Source: JAALLB01 sp964502215 (GTDB lineage Bacteria > Pseudomonadota > Alphaproteobacteria > Rhizobiales > Rhizobiaceae). From it: DNA of 64,000 nucleotides. The first letter of the stretch is position 1. Every line of letters begins with the position of its first letter. The translations under genes were made by a program, and so were the position numbers. The notes beneath the pieces were generated by a model. The model did not search any database and had not been told where the DNA came from. It saw nothing but the letters and a program-made list of their open reading frames with translations. The stretch is taken from assembly GCA_964502215.1 (NCBI GenBank), contig CAZCUN010000001.1, positions 1-64,000 of the forward strand, read 5' to 3'. This document shows positions 1-8,281 of the stretch, in pieces.

Positions 1-61
1 CTCATACCCATATTGATAACCCATTTTTGAGTTATCTGGGACAGCCCCTTATTCTATTTTC

Positions 62-83
62 CTCATCCTGAGCTTGTCGAAGG
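62..83 (+). repeat. Dispersed REP-like element, copy 1
   Basis: The 22 bases here match, with two differences, the reverse complement of positions 25991-26012. The shared core is CCTGAG(C/T)TTGTCGAAGG. Both copies lie downstream of gene ends in non-coding DNA, as expected of small dispersed palindromic elements. From memory, near-identical sequences occur in many unrelated bacterial genomes. The flanking stretch 1-61 holds only an imperfect hairpin (GATAAC at 15-20 with GTTATC at 31-36) and no gene. Confidence 0.55.
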
Positions 84-129
84 ATAGTGCGTTTCCACCC
101 ACTCTGTCGTGTTCCACGTTAATCTTGTG

Positions 130-157
130 CCTCCCCACAAAGAGGAGGTTTTTTTTT
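130..157 (+). terminator. Rho-independent terminator, plus strand
   Basis: CCTCC at 130-134 pairs with GGAGG at 144-148 across a 9-base loop, followed by nine T residues at 149-157. The T-run lies on the plus strand, so it would end transcription of a plus-strand unit entering from left of the window. The minus-strand dehydrogenase gene stops just beyond, at 161. Confidence 0.6.
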
Positions 158-160
158 ATT

Positions 161-1660
161 TTACTCCATCGTTGGAATGGAGAATTCTGCACCCTCTTTA
201 ATGCCGGATGGCCAGCGTGAGGTGATGGTTTTGGTTCTGGTGTAGAACTTAAATGCATCAGGGCCATGTTGGTTTAAGTCGCCAAAGCCTGAACGCTTCC
301 AACCGCCAAAAGTGTAATAAGCCAAAGGCACAGGAATAGGTACATTGATGCCGACCATGCCGATGTTAATGCGAGCAGCGAAGTCTCTTGCTGTATCGCC
401 ATCGCGGGTAAAGATTGCAACGCCATTGCCGTATTCGTGGCTCATAGCAAGATCAAGACCTTCTTCGTAGTCTTGTGCGCGAACGACTGAAAGCACTGGG
501 CCGAAAATTTCTTCTTTGTAGATCGACATGTCTTTTGTCACGTTATCAAAAAGACAACCGCCAATGAAGTAACCATTTTCATAGCCCTGCATTTTAAACT
601 CACGACCATCAACGGCTAAGGTTGCGCCTTCTTTTACGCCTGCATCGATATACCCTTTGACGCGAGTATGTGCTTCTTTAGTAACCAATGGACCAAAATC
701 TGCATCATCGCCTGCGGTGTAAGGTGCGATTTTTAGGTTTTCAACGCGCGGCGTTAGTTTTTCCATCAAACGATTGGCAGTATCTTCGCCAACGGGAACA
801 GCAACAGAGATCGCCATGCAGCGTTCGCCAGCCGCACCGTAACCTGCGCCAATAAGCGCATCGACGGCTTGATCCATGTCGGCGTCTGGCATGATAATCA
901 TGTGGTTTTTTGCGCCACCAAAACACTGAACGCGCTTGCCGTTTGCACACCCGCGTGTGTAAACATATTCAGCAATTGGGGTTGAGCCAACAAAGCCAAC
1001 TGCCATAATGTCTTCGTGGTCAAGAATGCCATCAACTGCTTCTTTATCACCATGCACAACTTGCAAGATACCGTCTGGAAGACCAGCTTCGGTCATCAAT
1101 TCTGCAAGCATAACAGGAACGGATGGGTCACGCTCAGATGGTTTCAGGATAAATGCGTTACCACAAGCAATCGCTGGGCAGAATTTCCACATTGGGATCA
1201 TGGCAGGGAAGTTAAAGGGTGTAATGCCACCTACAACACCAAGCGGTTGTTTAACCGAATGCATGTCGATGCCAGGGCCAGCGCCTTCGGTAAATTCACC
1301 TTTGAGAAGATGTGGTGCGCCAATGCAGAATTCTGCAACTTCAAGACCACGTTGAACATCGCCTTTTGCATCGGGCACTGTCTTGCCATGCTCTGATGAA
1401 AGCATTTCAGCAAGCTTTTGCATGTCGCGGTTTAGCAGGTCTACAAATTTCATCATCACGCGAGCGCGTTTTTGAGGGTTTGCAGCACCCCATGCAACTT
1501 GCGCTTTTTTTGCGCTTTCAACAGCTGCGTTTAATTCATTAGCATTTGCCAATGGCACTTGAGCCTGAACTTCGCCTGTTGCTGGATTAAATACATCGGC
1601 TGTTTTGCCTGATGTGCCTTCGACGCGAGCGCCATTAATGTAATGTGGAATGCTTCTCAC
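161..1660 (-). CDS. mmsA: Methylmalonate-semialdehyde dehydrogenase (CoA-acylating)
   Basis: A 499-residue ALDH-superfamily enzyme. The MmsA/IolA family converts methylmalonate or malonate semialdehyde plus CoA and NAD+ to propionyl- or acetyl-CoA in valine, pyrimidine or inositol breakdown. Seen: GFVGSTPIAEYVY (nucleotide region), the catalytic loop GAAGERCMAIS with Cys at residue 281, and the closing YTRTKTITSRWP typical of MmsA. Length is normal. The start is GTG at 1660 behind a strong GAGGAG ribosome site. The gene is divergent from a LysR regulator, and the shared promoter holds two perfect palindromes (1707-1753), so regulation by that LysR protein is likely. The exact pathway cannot be told because no other valine or inositol genes are present. 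Confidence 0.93.
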   Translation of the reverse strand: MRSIPHYINGARVEGTSGKTADVFNPATGEVQAQVPLANANELNAAVESAKKAQVAWGAANPQKRARVMMKFVDLLNRDMQKLAEMLSSEHGKTVPDAKGDVQRGLEVAEFCIGAPHLLKGEFTEGAGPGIDMHSVKQPLGVVGGITPFNFPAMIPMWKFCPAIACGNAFILKPSERDPSVPVMLAELMTEAGLPDGILQVVHGDKEAVDGILDHEDIMAVGFVGSTPIAEYVYTRGCANGKRVQCFGGAKNHMIIMPDADMDQAVDALIGAGYGAAGERCMAISVAVPVGEDTANRLMEKLTPRVENLKIAPYTAGDDADFGPLVTKEAHTRVKGYIDAGVKEGATLAVDGREFKMQGYENGYFIGGCLFDNVTKDMSIYKEEIFGPVLSVVRAQDYEEGLDLAMSHEYGNGVAIFTRDGDTARDFAARINIGMVGINVPIPVPLAYYTFGGWKRSGFGDLNQHGPDAFKFYTRTKTITSRWPSGIKEGAEFSIPTME

Positions 1661-1706
1661 CAGTATATCTCCTCAGAAAACTTTTTTATTATTAGCTGTT
1701 TATTTT

Positions 1707-1753
1707 TAGCCTATCCATAGGCTATAAATCCTTATCATTGTGCAATATTGCAC
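1707..1753. promoter_or_regulatory. Two palindromic operators between mmsA and lysR
   Basis: TAGCCTAT-CC-ATAGGCTA (1707-1724; 8-base arms) and GTGCAATATTGCAC (1740-1753; a perfect 14-base palindrome) are centred 31 bp apart, about three helical turns. Paired sites in a divergent promoter are the usual layout for a LysR-type regulator controlling its neighbour and itself. The link to this LysR protein is inference. Confidence 0.6.
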
Positions 1754-1789
1754 GAAGTTAAAATCACTCTACACCAAGATGAGGCGACT

Positions 1790-2671
1790 TTGAACTGGGA
1801 TGATTACAGATATTTTTTAGCGGTTGCGCGTACTGGTAAGCTTAGTCTGGCTGGGCAGCAGTTGTCTGTTGACCATGCGACAGTGGGGCGGCGTGTGAAA
1901 GCCTTAGAAGAGTCGCTTAAAATTCATTTGTTTGATCGCAGTCCGCAAGGCTATTCGCTGACGGATGCTGGGCAAAGTCTCGTAACAATAGCAGAAGCGA
2001 TGGAGACAGGGGCAATTGCAGCGCAAACTGAATTTGGTGGTGAGGCTGATAGTGTTTCAGGTGTGGTACGTGTTGGTGCACCAGAAGGCATGGCGACCAG
2101 CATTCTAGCGCAATGTGCAACAGAGTTGTGTAACGAACACCCAAGACTTGAACTTCAGATTATTGCTATGCCGCGTACATTTTCACTTTCTAAACGTGAA
2201 GCGGATATCGCTATTGCGGTTTCTGCGCCAACGTCAGGGCGTTTGAAATATCGCAAGATTTCAGATTATACGCTGCACTTATATGGCACGAAAGAATATT
2301 TAGACGCGCAGCCTAAAATTGCTTCTGTTCCGGATCTAAGAAAAATACGCGGTATCGGTTATGTGCCTGATTTAATCTATGACAAAGAGCTGGATTATAT
2401 TCCACTGCTTGGGCCCGACATTAAGCCTTATCTAACAAGCACAAGTGTGCATGTGCAATTGGAGGCGACTTTGGCTGGTGCTGGCGTTTGTATTTTGCAT
2501 GATTTTATTGCGAAACAATATCCACAATTGCAAAAGGTGCTTCCCGAAGAAATCTCATTTACCAGAACCTTCTGGTATATTGTTCATGAAGACTACGCCA
2601 AATTGCAACGTATCAAAGTGGTTTCTGACAAAATCATTGATCACATTCGCAAACGATTGAAACAAGTTTGA
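1790..2671 (+). CDS. LysR-family transcriptional regulator
   Basis: The N-terminal winged helix-turn-helix (WDDYRYFLAVARTGKLSLAG..., with DHATVGRRVKALEE) is followed by a LysR substrate-binding domain. I place the start at TTG 1790, which gives an N-terminus LNWDDYRYFLAVAR like that of relatives and has GATGAGG five bases upstream. A longer frame from TTG 1748 has no ribosome site and would put the 1740-1753 palindrome inside the gene. It is divergent from mmsA and separated by one base from a downstream TSUP exporter gene, so it probably controls both. The effector is unknown. The 293-residue length is normal for the family. Confidence 0.88.
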   Translation: MNWDDYRYFLAVARTGKLSLAGQQLSVDHATVGRRVKALEESLKIHLFDRSPQGYSLTDAGQSLVTIAEAMETGAIAAQTEFGGEADSVSGVVRVGAPEGMATSILAQCATELCNEHPRLELQIIAMPRTFSLSKREADIAIAVSAPTSGRLKYRKISDYTLHLYGTKEYLDAQPKIASVPDLRKIRGIGYVPDLIYDKELDYIPLLGPDIKPYLTSTSVHVQLEATLAGAGVCILHDFIAKQYPQLQKVLPEEISFTRTFWYIVHEDYAKLQRIKVVSDKIIDHIRKRLKQV

Positions 2672-2672
2672 T

Positions 2673-3422
2673 ATGTTTGATTATTCCCTTATAATTCTTG
2701 CAGCCTTTGGTGCTGGTGTTCTCAATACGATTGCTGGGGGTGGAACGTTTCTTACTTTTCCAGCACTTGTCTTTATTGGTGTGCCGCCTGTGATTGCTAA
2801 TGCAACCAGTGGTGTCGCTGTATTTCCTGGTTATTTAAGTGGCGCTTTGGGTTTTAAAAAAGAACTAGAAGTTTTTGACCGAAAGCAGCTTATTCGCTTG
2901 AGCGTGATTACTATTTTAGGTGGGTTGGTTGGATCTCTGCTTTTGCTTGTTTCATCTAATAAAGCGTTTTCAGTCGTCGTGCCATTTTTACTTTTTGGCG
3001 CGACGTTGACGTTTTTATTTGGTGATAAAATTAGAGCATGGGCAGAGAGCAAAAGCCGATCAGTCACGCCGTTTGGTGCTTTTGGATTGTTTATTGTTAG
3101 CATCTATGGCGGCTATTTTAATGGTGGGCTTGGTATTATTTTGTTGGCACTTTTTGCACTTTGGGCGATGCAAAACATCCACGAAATGAACGGCTTGAAA
3201 AACGGCCTATCGTTTGTGCTTTCGGCTATATCCGTTGCAGTGTTTGCTGTTGGTGGCTTGATCGAATGGCAGTATGCAATTGTCATGATGATTGCCGCAA
3301 CCATTGGCGGTTACGCAGGCGCACCGATTGCAAGAGCCTTGCCAAAAGAGGCTGTGCGAATTCTGATTGCAATTGTTGGCTTTACTATGAGTGCGGTATT
3401 CTTCTGGCGCTTGGTGGCTTAA
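2673..3422 (+). CDS. TSUP-family (TauE/SafE) membrane exporter
   Basis: A 249-residue, very hydrophobic protein with about eight predicted membrane segments. It shows the duplicated TSUP pattern: GAGVLNTIAGGGTFLTFPAL near the N-terminus and YFNGGLGIILLALF in the second half. Relatives move sulfite, sulfoacetate or other small organic anions across the inner membrane. The substrate here is unknown. It starts one base after the LysR stop, so the two are co-transcribed. Its stop overlaps the convergent prenyl synthase stop by four bases (TTAA, 3419-3422). A second TSUP gene lies at 47894-48631. Confidence 0.85.
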   Translation: MFDYSLIILAAFGAGVLNTIAGGGTFLTFPALVFIGVPPVIANATSGVAVFPGYLSGALGFKKELEVFDRKQLIRLSVITILGGLVGSLLLLVSSNKAFSVVVPFLLFGATLTFLFGDKIRAWAESKSRSVTPFGAFGLFIVSIYGGYFNGGLGIILLALFALWAMQNIHEMNGLKNGLSFVLSAISVAVFAVGGLIEWQYAIVMMIAATIGGYAGAPIARALPKEAVRILIAIVGFTMSAVFFWRLVA

Positions 3423-4336
3423 TTTTTACGTTCAACTGTAAAGCGGGCAGCTTCAATTAAGATGTTTGCTTTTTCGCCGAAAGGTTCAAGCGTTTCTATG
3501 GCTTGGTTTAACAAGTCTTTTGCGCGTTGTTGTGAGGCTTCTAGGCCGTAAAGCGAAACCAATGTGCCTTTGCCTTTGTCTGCGTCTTTTGCGGTTTGTT
3601 TGCCCATAGTTTCAGCGTCTGAGGTGATATCGAGAATGTCATCTGCCAGTTGAAATGCTTGGCCTACAATTTTGCCAAATTCATGCAAGCGCTGACGGTC
3701 TTCATTTGAAGCGTTGCCAAGTATTGCGCCAGCTTCACAGGCGCATCTTATGAGTGCTCCAGTTTTCATGGCTTGAAGTGTGAGGATTTCTTGTTCGGTG
3801 ATTGCAAGTTGTTTCTCAGCTTGCAAGTCCAGCATTTGGCCACCAACCATGCCACCAAGGCCAGAAGTTTGGGTGAAGAGCTTGACCAATTCAATGCGGG
3901 TATTTGCATCGCTATGGGCTTCTTCGCGTGATAAAATATCAAAAGCGAGTGTTAAGAGTGCATCGCCTGCTAAGATCGCGGTTGCTTCGTCGTAGGCCTT
4001 GTGTGTTGTGGGTTTGCCGCGGCGTAGATCATCATCATCCATCGCGGGTAGATCATCATGGACAAGCGAATAACAATGAATACATTCTAGCGCTGAACCC
4101 GCAATTGCTGCTTGTTGTGGGCTAACACCAAAAAGTGCTGCACTTTCCATGACTAGAAATGGGCGCAAACGCTTACCACCATCAAGCGTTGAATGTTTCA
4201 TGGCTTCCATCAAGCGAGTAGGACGGGCAATTTCACCTTTAAATGGGGTGTCACTTAGAAATATGCTCAATGTGCGTTCGACAATTTCTGCATGTGAATT
4301 TAAAAGTTTTTTGAACTGAGTTTCTAGATTTTCCAT
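3419..4336 (-). CDS. ispA: Polyprenyl (farnesyl/geranylgeranyl) diphosphate synthase
   Basis: A 305-residue trans-isoprenyl diphosphate synthase that condenses isopentenyl diphosphate onto an allylic primer in the cytoplasm. Both Asp-rich motifs are intact: the first in HDDLPAMDDDDLRRG, the second in QLADDILDI. GGKRLRPFL is the usual N-terminal substrate motif. Length and motif spacing fit the short-chain (C15/C20) IspA type rather than a long-chain quinone-tail synthase, though product length cannot be fixed by eye. Together with ispG (8282-9526) it makes up the visible isoprenoid genes. It is divergent from mtgA and convergent with the TSUP gene. Confidence 0.9.
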   Translation of the reverse strand: MENLETQFKKLLNSHAEIVERTLSIFLSDTPFKGEIARPTRLMEAMKHSTLDGGKRLRPFLVMESAALFGVSPQQAAIAGSALECIHCYSLVHDDLPAMDDDDLRRGKPTTHKAYDEATAILAGDALLTLAFDILSREEAHSDANTRIELVKLFTQTSGLGGMVGGQMLDLQAEKQLAITEQEILTLQAMKTGALIRCACEAGAILGNASNEDRQRLHEFGKIVGQAFQLADDILDITSDAETMGKQTAKDADKGKGTLVSLYGLEASQQRAKDLLNQAIETLEPFGEKANILIEAARFTVERKN

Positions 4337-4448
4337 ATATATTTTACTGATAATTTATTTGTGCATTTTTATAGGATTTTCGTGACACTTTGCCATCATT
4401 GCGTCAAGCAGAGTTTCGTTTCTGATAACTTTAAGATAAAAGAACGCC

Positions 4449-5246
4449 ATGGCAAAGAAAGTAACAAAAACTACTGCTAAAAAAGCTGCTGAAAAGCATA
4501 ATTCTAAATCCTCTGATAAGGGTAAGGAAGGCGTAGTTATGTCGAGTAAAAAGAAAAAGTCACGACGTTCTTTTAAAAACTTTTTAATACGGTTTGCTTT
4601 TGCGTTTTTAGTTTTGATATTTTTGATACCAGCACTTTTGTTAGCCCTGTATAGGTTTGATTTTGTGCATCCTATTTCAACACTCATGGTCAAAGAAGCG
4701 CTTGTTGGTCATGGGGCAAAACGCGAGTGGATTGCAATTGATGATATGGCGCCAGTTTTATATCAATCTGTTTTAAGTTCTGAGGATGGTCAGTTTTGCT
4801 CGCATTCTGGCGTGGATTGGGGCGCACTTAATCAGGTGATTGAAGATGCGATTGATGGTGAAAAAACCAGAGGTGCTAGCACGATTACAATGCAGTTGAT
4901 GAAGAATTTGTTTTTATGGCCTAATCGGTCTTTCATTCGCAAAGCGCTAGAAATTCCTTATGCAATGATGGCTGAGGTTATTTTACCTAAGAAGCGTATC
5001 ATGGAAATTTATCTAAATATTGCTGAATGGGACAAAGGTATTTTTGGCGTTGAGTTAGCAGCGCAAAAATATTTTAATCGTAGCGCCGCAAAGCTTGGGC
5101 CGCAGTATTCTTCTTTACTGGCTGTGACTTTACCGAACCCAAAACAACGTAATGCTGCCAAGCCTACAAACTCTATGCGCAGAGTTGCAAAAATTGTTCA
5201 ACGCAGGGCAAAAGCCTCAGGTGCTTATATCCAATGTCTTAAATAG
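4449..5246 (+). CDS. mtgA: Monofunctional biosynthetic peptidoglycan transglycosylase
   Basis: A GT51 glycosyltransferase that polymerises lipid II into glycan strands at the periplasmic face. Seen: a basic N-terminus, one membrane helix (about residues 45-68: FAFLVLIFLIPALLLALY), the catalytic loop SSEDGQFCSHSGVDW, and GASTITMQLMKNLFLW plus YLNIAEWDKGIFGVE, all diagnostic. No transpeptidase domain follows, so it is the MtgA type. The start is uncertain. ATG 4449 adds a Lys/Ala-rich tail, while ATG 4539 has a much better ribosome site (AAGGAAGG) and gives the usual length of about 235 residues. It lies upstream of rpmF, as in other Hyphomicrobiales. Confidence 0.92.
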   Translation: MAKKVTKTTAKKAAEKHNSKSSDKGKEGVVMSSKKKKSRRSFKNFLIRFAFAFLVLIFLIPALLLALYRFDFVHPISTLMVKEALVGHGAKREWIAIDDMAPVLYQSVLSSEDGQFCSHSGVDWGALNQVIEDAIDGEKTRGASTITMQLMKNLFLWPNRSFIRKALEIPYAMMAEVILPKKRIMEIYLNIAEWDKGIFGVELAAQKYFNRSAAKLGPQYSSLLAVTLPNPKQRNAAKPTNSMRRVAKIVQRRAKASGAYIQCLK

Positions 5247-5392
5247 CGAATCGAACAAAAAAAATCAGATTAAGTATAGCCAAACCTACCCAAAATATGT
5301 ATATGGACATCCAACAAGAAGTTTTACGGCTCTTGCGATGGGTGACTATCGTTATCAAAGAGCCTTTTTTATATTTAATCGGAGTGAGTACA

Positions 5393-5578
5393 ATGGCTGT
5401 ACCTAAGAGTAAAATCACACGTATGAAGCGCGGTTTCCGTCGCTCTGACAGTGCCTTGAAAGCTAAGGCATATGTGGAAGATAAAGATTCTGGCGAATTG
5501 CGCCGCCCACATCACATTGACCTGAAATCAGGCATGTACCGTGGTCGTCAAATTCTTGATCCAAAAGATTCAGTGTAA
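5393..5578 (+). CDS. rpmF: 50S ribosomal protein L32
   Basis: A 61-residue basic protein beginning MAVPKSKITRMKRGFRRS and ending RGRQILDPKDSV, a full-length bL32 of the alphaproteobacterial type. It has no Cys, so it is the zinc-free form. The start at 5393 follows the ribosome site GGAGTGAG. Upstream in-frame codons (from 5297) do not resemble any L32 and are excluded. A strong terminator follows at 5602-5631. Confidence 0.97.
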   Translation: MAVPKSKITRMKRGFRRSDSALKAKAYVEDKDSGELRRPHHIDLKSGMYRGRQILDPKDSV

Positions 5579-5601
5579 TTTTGACATATAAAATTTAAAA
5601 T

Positions 5602-5631
5602 GGGTTGGCTTTTTCGCCAGCCCTTTTTTTT
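5602..5631 (+). terminator. Rho-independent terminator after rpmF
   Basis: GGGTTGGC (5602-5609) pairs with GCCAGCCC (5616-5623), with one G-T pair, around a 6-base loop. Eight T residues follow at 5624-5631. It lies 23 bases after the rpmF stop and ends the mtgA-rpmF unit. Confidence 0.9.
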
Positions 5632-5694
5632 GACATTTTTTGGGCAAATCATGTTAAGACATACCGTAAGGTAAATTTTTTGGGGTAAAGAAAA

Positions 5695-6114
5695 ATGCTT
5701 ACTAACGTACCACTGCTAATTGTTCCGTTCATCGCTTATAATATTCAGATATATATTAACGGTGGGATTTCTATCTGGAGCAATAAAATAACTGAACTTA
5801 CAATGATATCTGGCGCTACATGGGTGATGACTATGGGCGATTTAATGATTGGACTTGGGCTGCTTTTGTTGTTCCTTGAAATTATTAAAGCAACACGCGT
5901 TGGCGCAAATTCAATTATTGATCATCTGTTTTCAACGTTTGTCTTCATTGCATATTTGGTTGAGTTCTTGATTGTCAAAGACGCAGCGCACTCGGTCTTC
6001 TTTATCTTGATGATTATTGCGTTGATTGATGTGCTTGCAGGTTTTTCTGTTTCAATACGTTCTGCAACAAGAGATGTGCAAGTTGGCGGTGGTGGTGGAT
6101 ATGGTGGGTATTAA
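5695..6114 (+). CDS. Hypothetical four-helix membrane protein with Gly-rich tail
   Basis: A 139-residue protein that I do not recognise by name. About four hydrophobic segments are visible: residues 5-20, 42-65, 78-98 and 100-122. They are followed by a short tail, SIRSATRDVQVGGGGGYGGY, rich in Gly and Tyr. The tail would face the cytoplasm if the N-terminus does. It stands alone between the rpmF terminator and a convergent gene, so context gives no function. The stop codon sits in the loop of an 11-bp hairpin (6099-6125). Similar small conserved membrane proteins occur in alphaproteobacteria as I recall, but no role is known to me. Confidence 0.75.
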   Translation: MLTNVPLLIVPFIAYNIQIYINGGISIWSNKITELTMISGATWVMTMGDLMIGLGLLLLFLEIIKATRVGANSIIDHLFSTFVFIAYLVEFLIVKDAAHSVFFILMIIALIDVLAGFSVSIRSATRDVQVGGGGGYGGY

Positions 6115-6125
6115 ACCCACCATAT
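6099..6125. other. Hairpin over a stop codon, possible bidirectional terminator
   Basis: ATATGGTGGGT (6099-6109) and ACCCACCATAT (6115-6125) are perfect inverted 11-base arms around the loop ATTAA, which contains the TAA stop of the upstream gene. The hairpin separates two convergent genes. No T-run follows on either strand, so ordinary intrinsic termination is uncertain. Confidence 0.5.
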
Positions 6126-6134
6126 AGATTAGCA

Positions 6135-6569
6135 TTAAGCGCCTGTATCAGCTTCTAAATTGACGGCTGCAATTGCAGCTACTGCACATGCTTCATCTGC
6201 ATCGGATGTATCTCCGGAAATTCCGACGGCTGCAATGATATTGCCGCTTTTGTCTTTTGCTAGGACGCCGCCAGGGACCGGTACAACGCCGCCTTCAACA
6301 ACAGAACAAACGCCAGCTAAAAAGTGTGGGCGTGTTTCTGCTTGTGCATTGAGCCAGCGTGTTCCTGTGCCTGTTGCTAATGCACCGCGTGCCTTGCCAC
6401 CTGCTACAGCATAACGACCAATTGAAGCGCCATCTTGAGATTGAAAAGCTTTGATGTTGCCACCGGCGTCTAGCACGATACAAGCAAGTGGTTTAAAACC
6501 TTCTTTGCTAGCATGTGCAAATGCTTGACTGATAATTCGATTTGCTCGAGTTAATGAAAGCGTTGCCAT
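6135..6569 (-). CDS. GlcG/HbpS-family protein
   Basis: A 144-residue cytoplasmic protein of the GlcG/HbpS (DUF336) fold. It opens MATLSLTRANRIISQAFAHA and contains LACIVLDAGGNIKAFQSQDG, the Gly-rich core GGVVPVPGGVLAKDKSGNIIAAVGISGDTS (seen in pieces), and the DEACAVAAI ending typical of the family. Relatives bind haem or cobalamin, or occur beside glycolate and short-chain alcohol oxidation genes. No such partner is next to it here, and the divergent neighbour is a gamma-glutamyltransferase. Function is therefore only assigned to family. Confidence 0.85.
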   Translation of the reverse strand: MATLSLTRANRIISQAFAHASKEGFKPLACIVLDAGGNIKAFQSQDGASIGRYAVAGGKARGALATGTGTRWLNAQAETRPHFLAGVCSVVEGGVVPVPGGVLAKDKSGNIIAAVGISGDTSDADEACAVAAIAAVNLEADTGA

Positions 6570-6695
6570 TGAAAATTCCTTTGTTTTTAATTGACTGGTA
6601 TTTAATTGATTTGAACTTGTAATACCCTATTGTGATAGTGAAGACCATTTCTTGTTATAAGTAAGTCTTTTTCCGTTTTAACAATAAGGAATATT

Positions 6696-8279
6696 ATGTT
6701 TCGAAATTTTGGAGTGCCAGGACGTTCCCCTGTATATGCAAGTGAATATGCAGCTTCTACATCTCATGCACTAGCAACAATCACGGCGCTTTCTATTTTA
6801 AAAGAAGGTGGCAATGCGGTCGATGCAGCGATTGCTGCTTCTGCAACACTATGTGTGGTTGAGCCACATATGACAGGACTTGGCGGGGATTGTTTTGCCA
6901 TCATTGGTGAAAGCAATGGCACGCTTCATGGACTTAATGGATCGGGTCGTTCTGCTGCTGGTGCAAAGTTTGATTGGTATCAGGAAAATGGTTTTTCAGA
7001 ACTAGAAGAAACCTCTTCCCATGCCGTAACGACGCCGGGTTCTGTTAAAGCATGGGAAACCATGCATCAAAAGTTTGGACGTATGGATTTTGTCAGGCTT
7101 TTTGCAGATGCTATTTATTATGCAGAAGAAGGTTTTGCTGTTGCTCCGCGTGTAGCAAAAGACTGGGCGGGTAATGTTGATAAATTAAGCAAGAATAAAG
7201 CGGCAAGTATAAACCTTTTGAAGAATGGAGCATCGCCCAAAGTTGGCGAAAAGTTTCACATGCCGCTTTTGGCAAAGACCTTGCGCGAAGTTGCAACCAA
7301 AGGTGCATCTGCAATTTATGAAGGTGCAATTGCCAAAGATATTGCAGATACAGTTCAATCATTAGGCGGATTTTTGGCTGAAGAAGATTTGGTGAATGTT
7401 TCGGCTGATTGGGTTGATTTGATTTCAACGGAATATCAAGGTCACACGCTGCATGAAATTCCACCCAATGGGCAGGGTCTCACTGCGATCATGCTTGTTA
7501 AGCTTCTGGCTAAATTAAAATCAGGCGAGGGTGTTGATAGCGTCGAACGTGCGCACCTTGAAATGGAGCTTGGGCGAATTTCATATGCAGCGCGCGATGC
7601 TTATATTGCGGATGTTGATCATATGAATATTTCGGTCGAACAGCTTTTGTCTGATGGCCATATTGATAAACTCTCAAAGCTTTATGACCCGCAAAAGTAT
7701 AATCCAAATATTGCGCTGCCAGACCCAACTGGCTCTGATACGATTTATTTGTCAGTTGTAGACCGTGACGGCATGGCGGTATCGTTTATCAATTCAGTGT
7801 TTAGTTGGTTTGGCTCAGGAATTATGGCGCCGAACTCTGGCATCATTCTACAAAATAGAGGTAGTGGTTTTAATCTCATCAAAGGTCACGCCAATGCAAT
7901 CGGCTCATCTAAGCGTCCATTCCATACAATCATTCCTGCGATGGTGACTAAGGGTAGCAAGATTACACATTCTTATGGCGTCATGGGTGGTTCTTACCAA
8001 GCAATGGGGCATGCGCATGTTTTATCCAACATGCTGGATTATGGCATGGATCCGCAACAGGCTCTAGATAATCCAAGAATGTTTTGGGACGATAAAGGTG
8101 CGTTACAACTGGAAAATGGAATAAGCCCTGACGTTCAAAAAGCCTTGGAAGCCAAAGGCCATACTTGCACGCAAGACGCAGTGCACGGGGGCGGTCAGGT
8201 TATTCAGATTGATCATGAACAAGGCGCGCTGATTGCAGGCTCTGACCCACGCAAAGATGGCATGGCTGGTGGGTTTTAA
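6696..8279 (+). CDS. ggt: Gamma-glutamyltransferase-like Ntn hydrolase
   Basis: A 527-residue GGT-family protein. The precursor should cleave itself before the nucleophile Thr349 in GSDTIYLSVVD to give large and small subunits. Also seen: GGNAVDAAIAASATLCVVEP and GLGGDCFAI near the N-terminus, GGSYQAMGH, and the small-subunit ending GSDPRKDGMAGGF. No signal peptide or lipobox is visible at the N-terminus (MFRNFGVPGRSPVY), so it is probably cytoplasmic. This argues for the acylase-like or amide-degrading branch rather than periplasmic glutathione breakdown. The ribosome site AAGGAA lies seven bases before ATG 6696. It is convergent with ispG, with a 2-base gap. Confidence 0.88.
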   Translation: MFRNFGVPGRSPVYASEYAASTSHALATITALSILKEGGNAVDAAIAASATLCVVEPHMTGLGGDCFAIIGESNGTLHGLNGSGRSAAGAKFDWYQENGFSELEETSSHAVTTPGSVKAWETMHQKFGRMDFVRLFADAIYYAEEGFAVAPRVAKDWAGNVDKLSKNKAASINLLKNGASPKVGEKFHMPLLAKTLREVATKGASAIYEGAIAKDIADTVQSLGGFLAEEDLVNVSADWVDLISTEYQGHTLHEIPPNGQGLTAIMLVKLLAKLKSGEGVDSVERAHLEMELGRISYAARDAYIADVDHMNISVEQLLSDGHIDKLSKLYDPQKYNPNIALPDPTGSDTIYLSVVDRDGMAVSFINSVFSWFGSGIMAPNSGIILQNRGSGFNLIKGHANAIGSSKRPFHTIIPAMVTKGSKITHSYGVMGGSYQAMGHAHVLSNMLDYGMDPQQALDNPRMFWDDKGALQLENGISPDVQKALEAKGHTCTQDAVHGGGQVIQIDHEQGALIAGSDPRKDGMAGGF

Positions 8280-8281
8280 AA

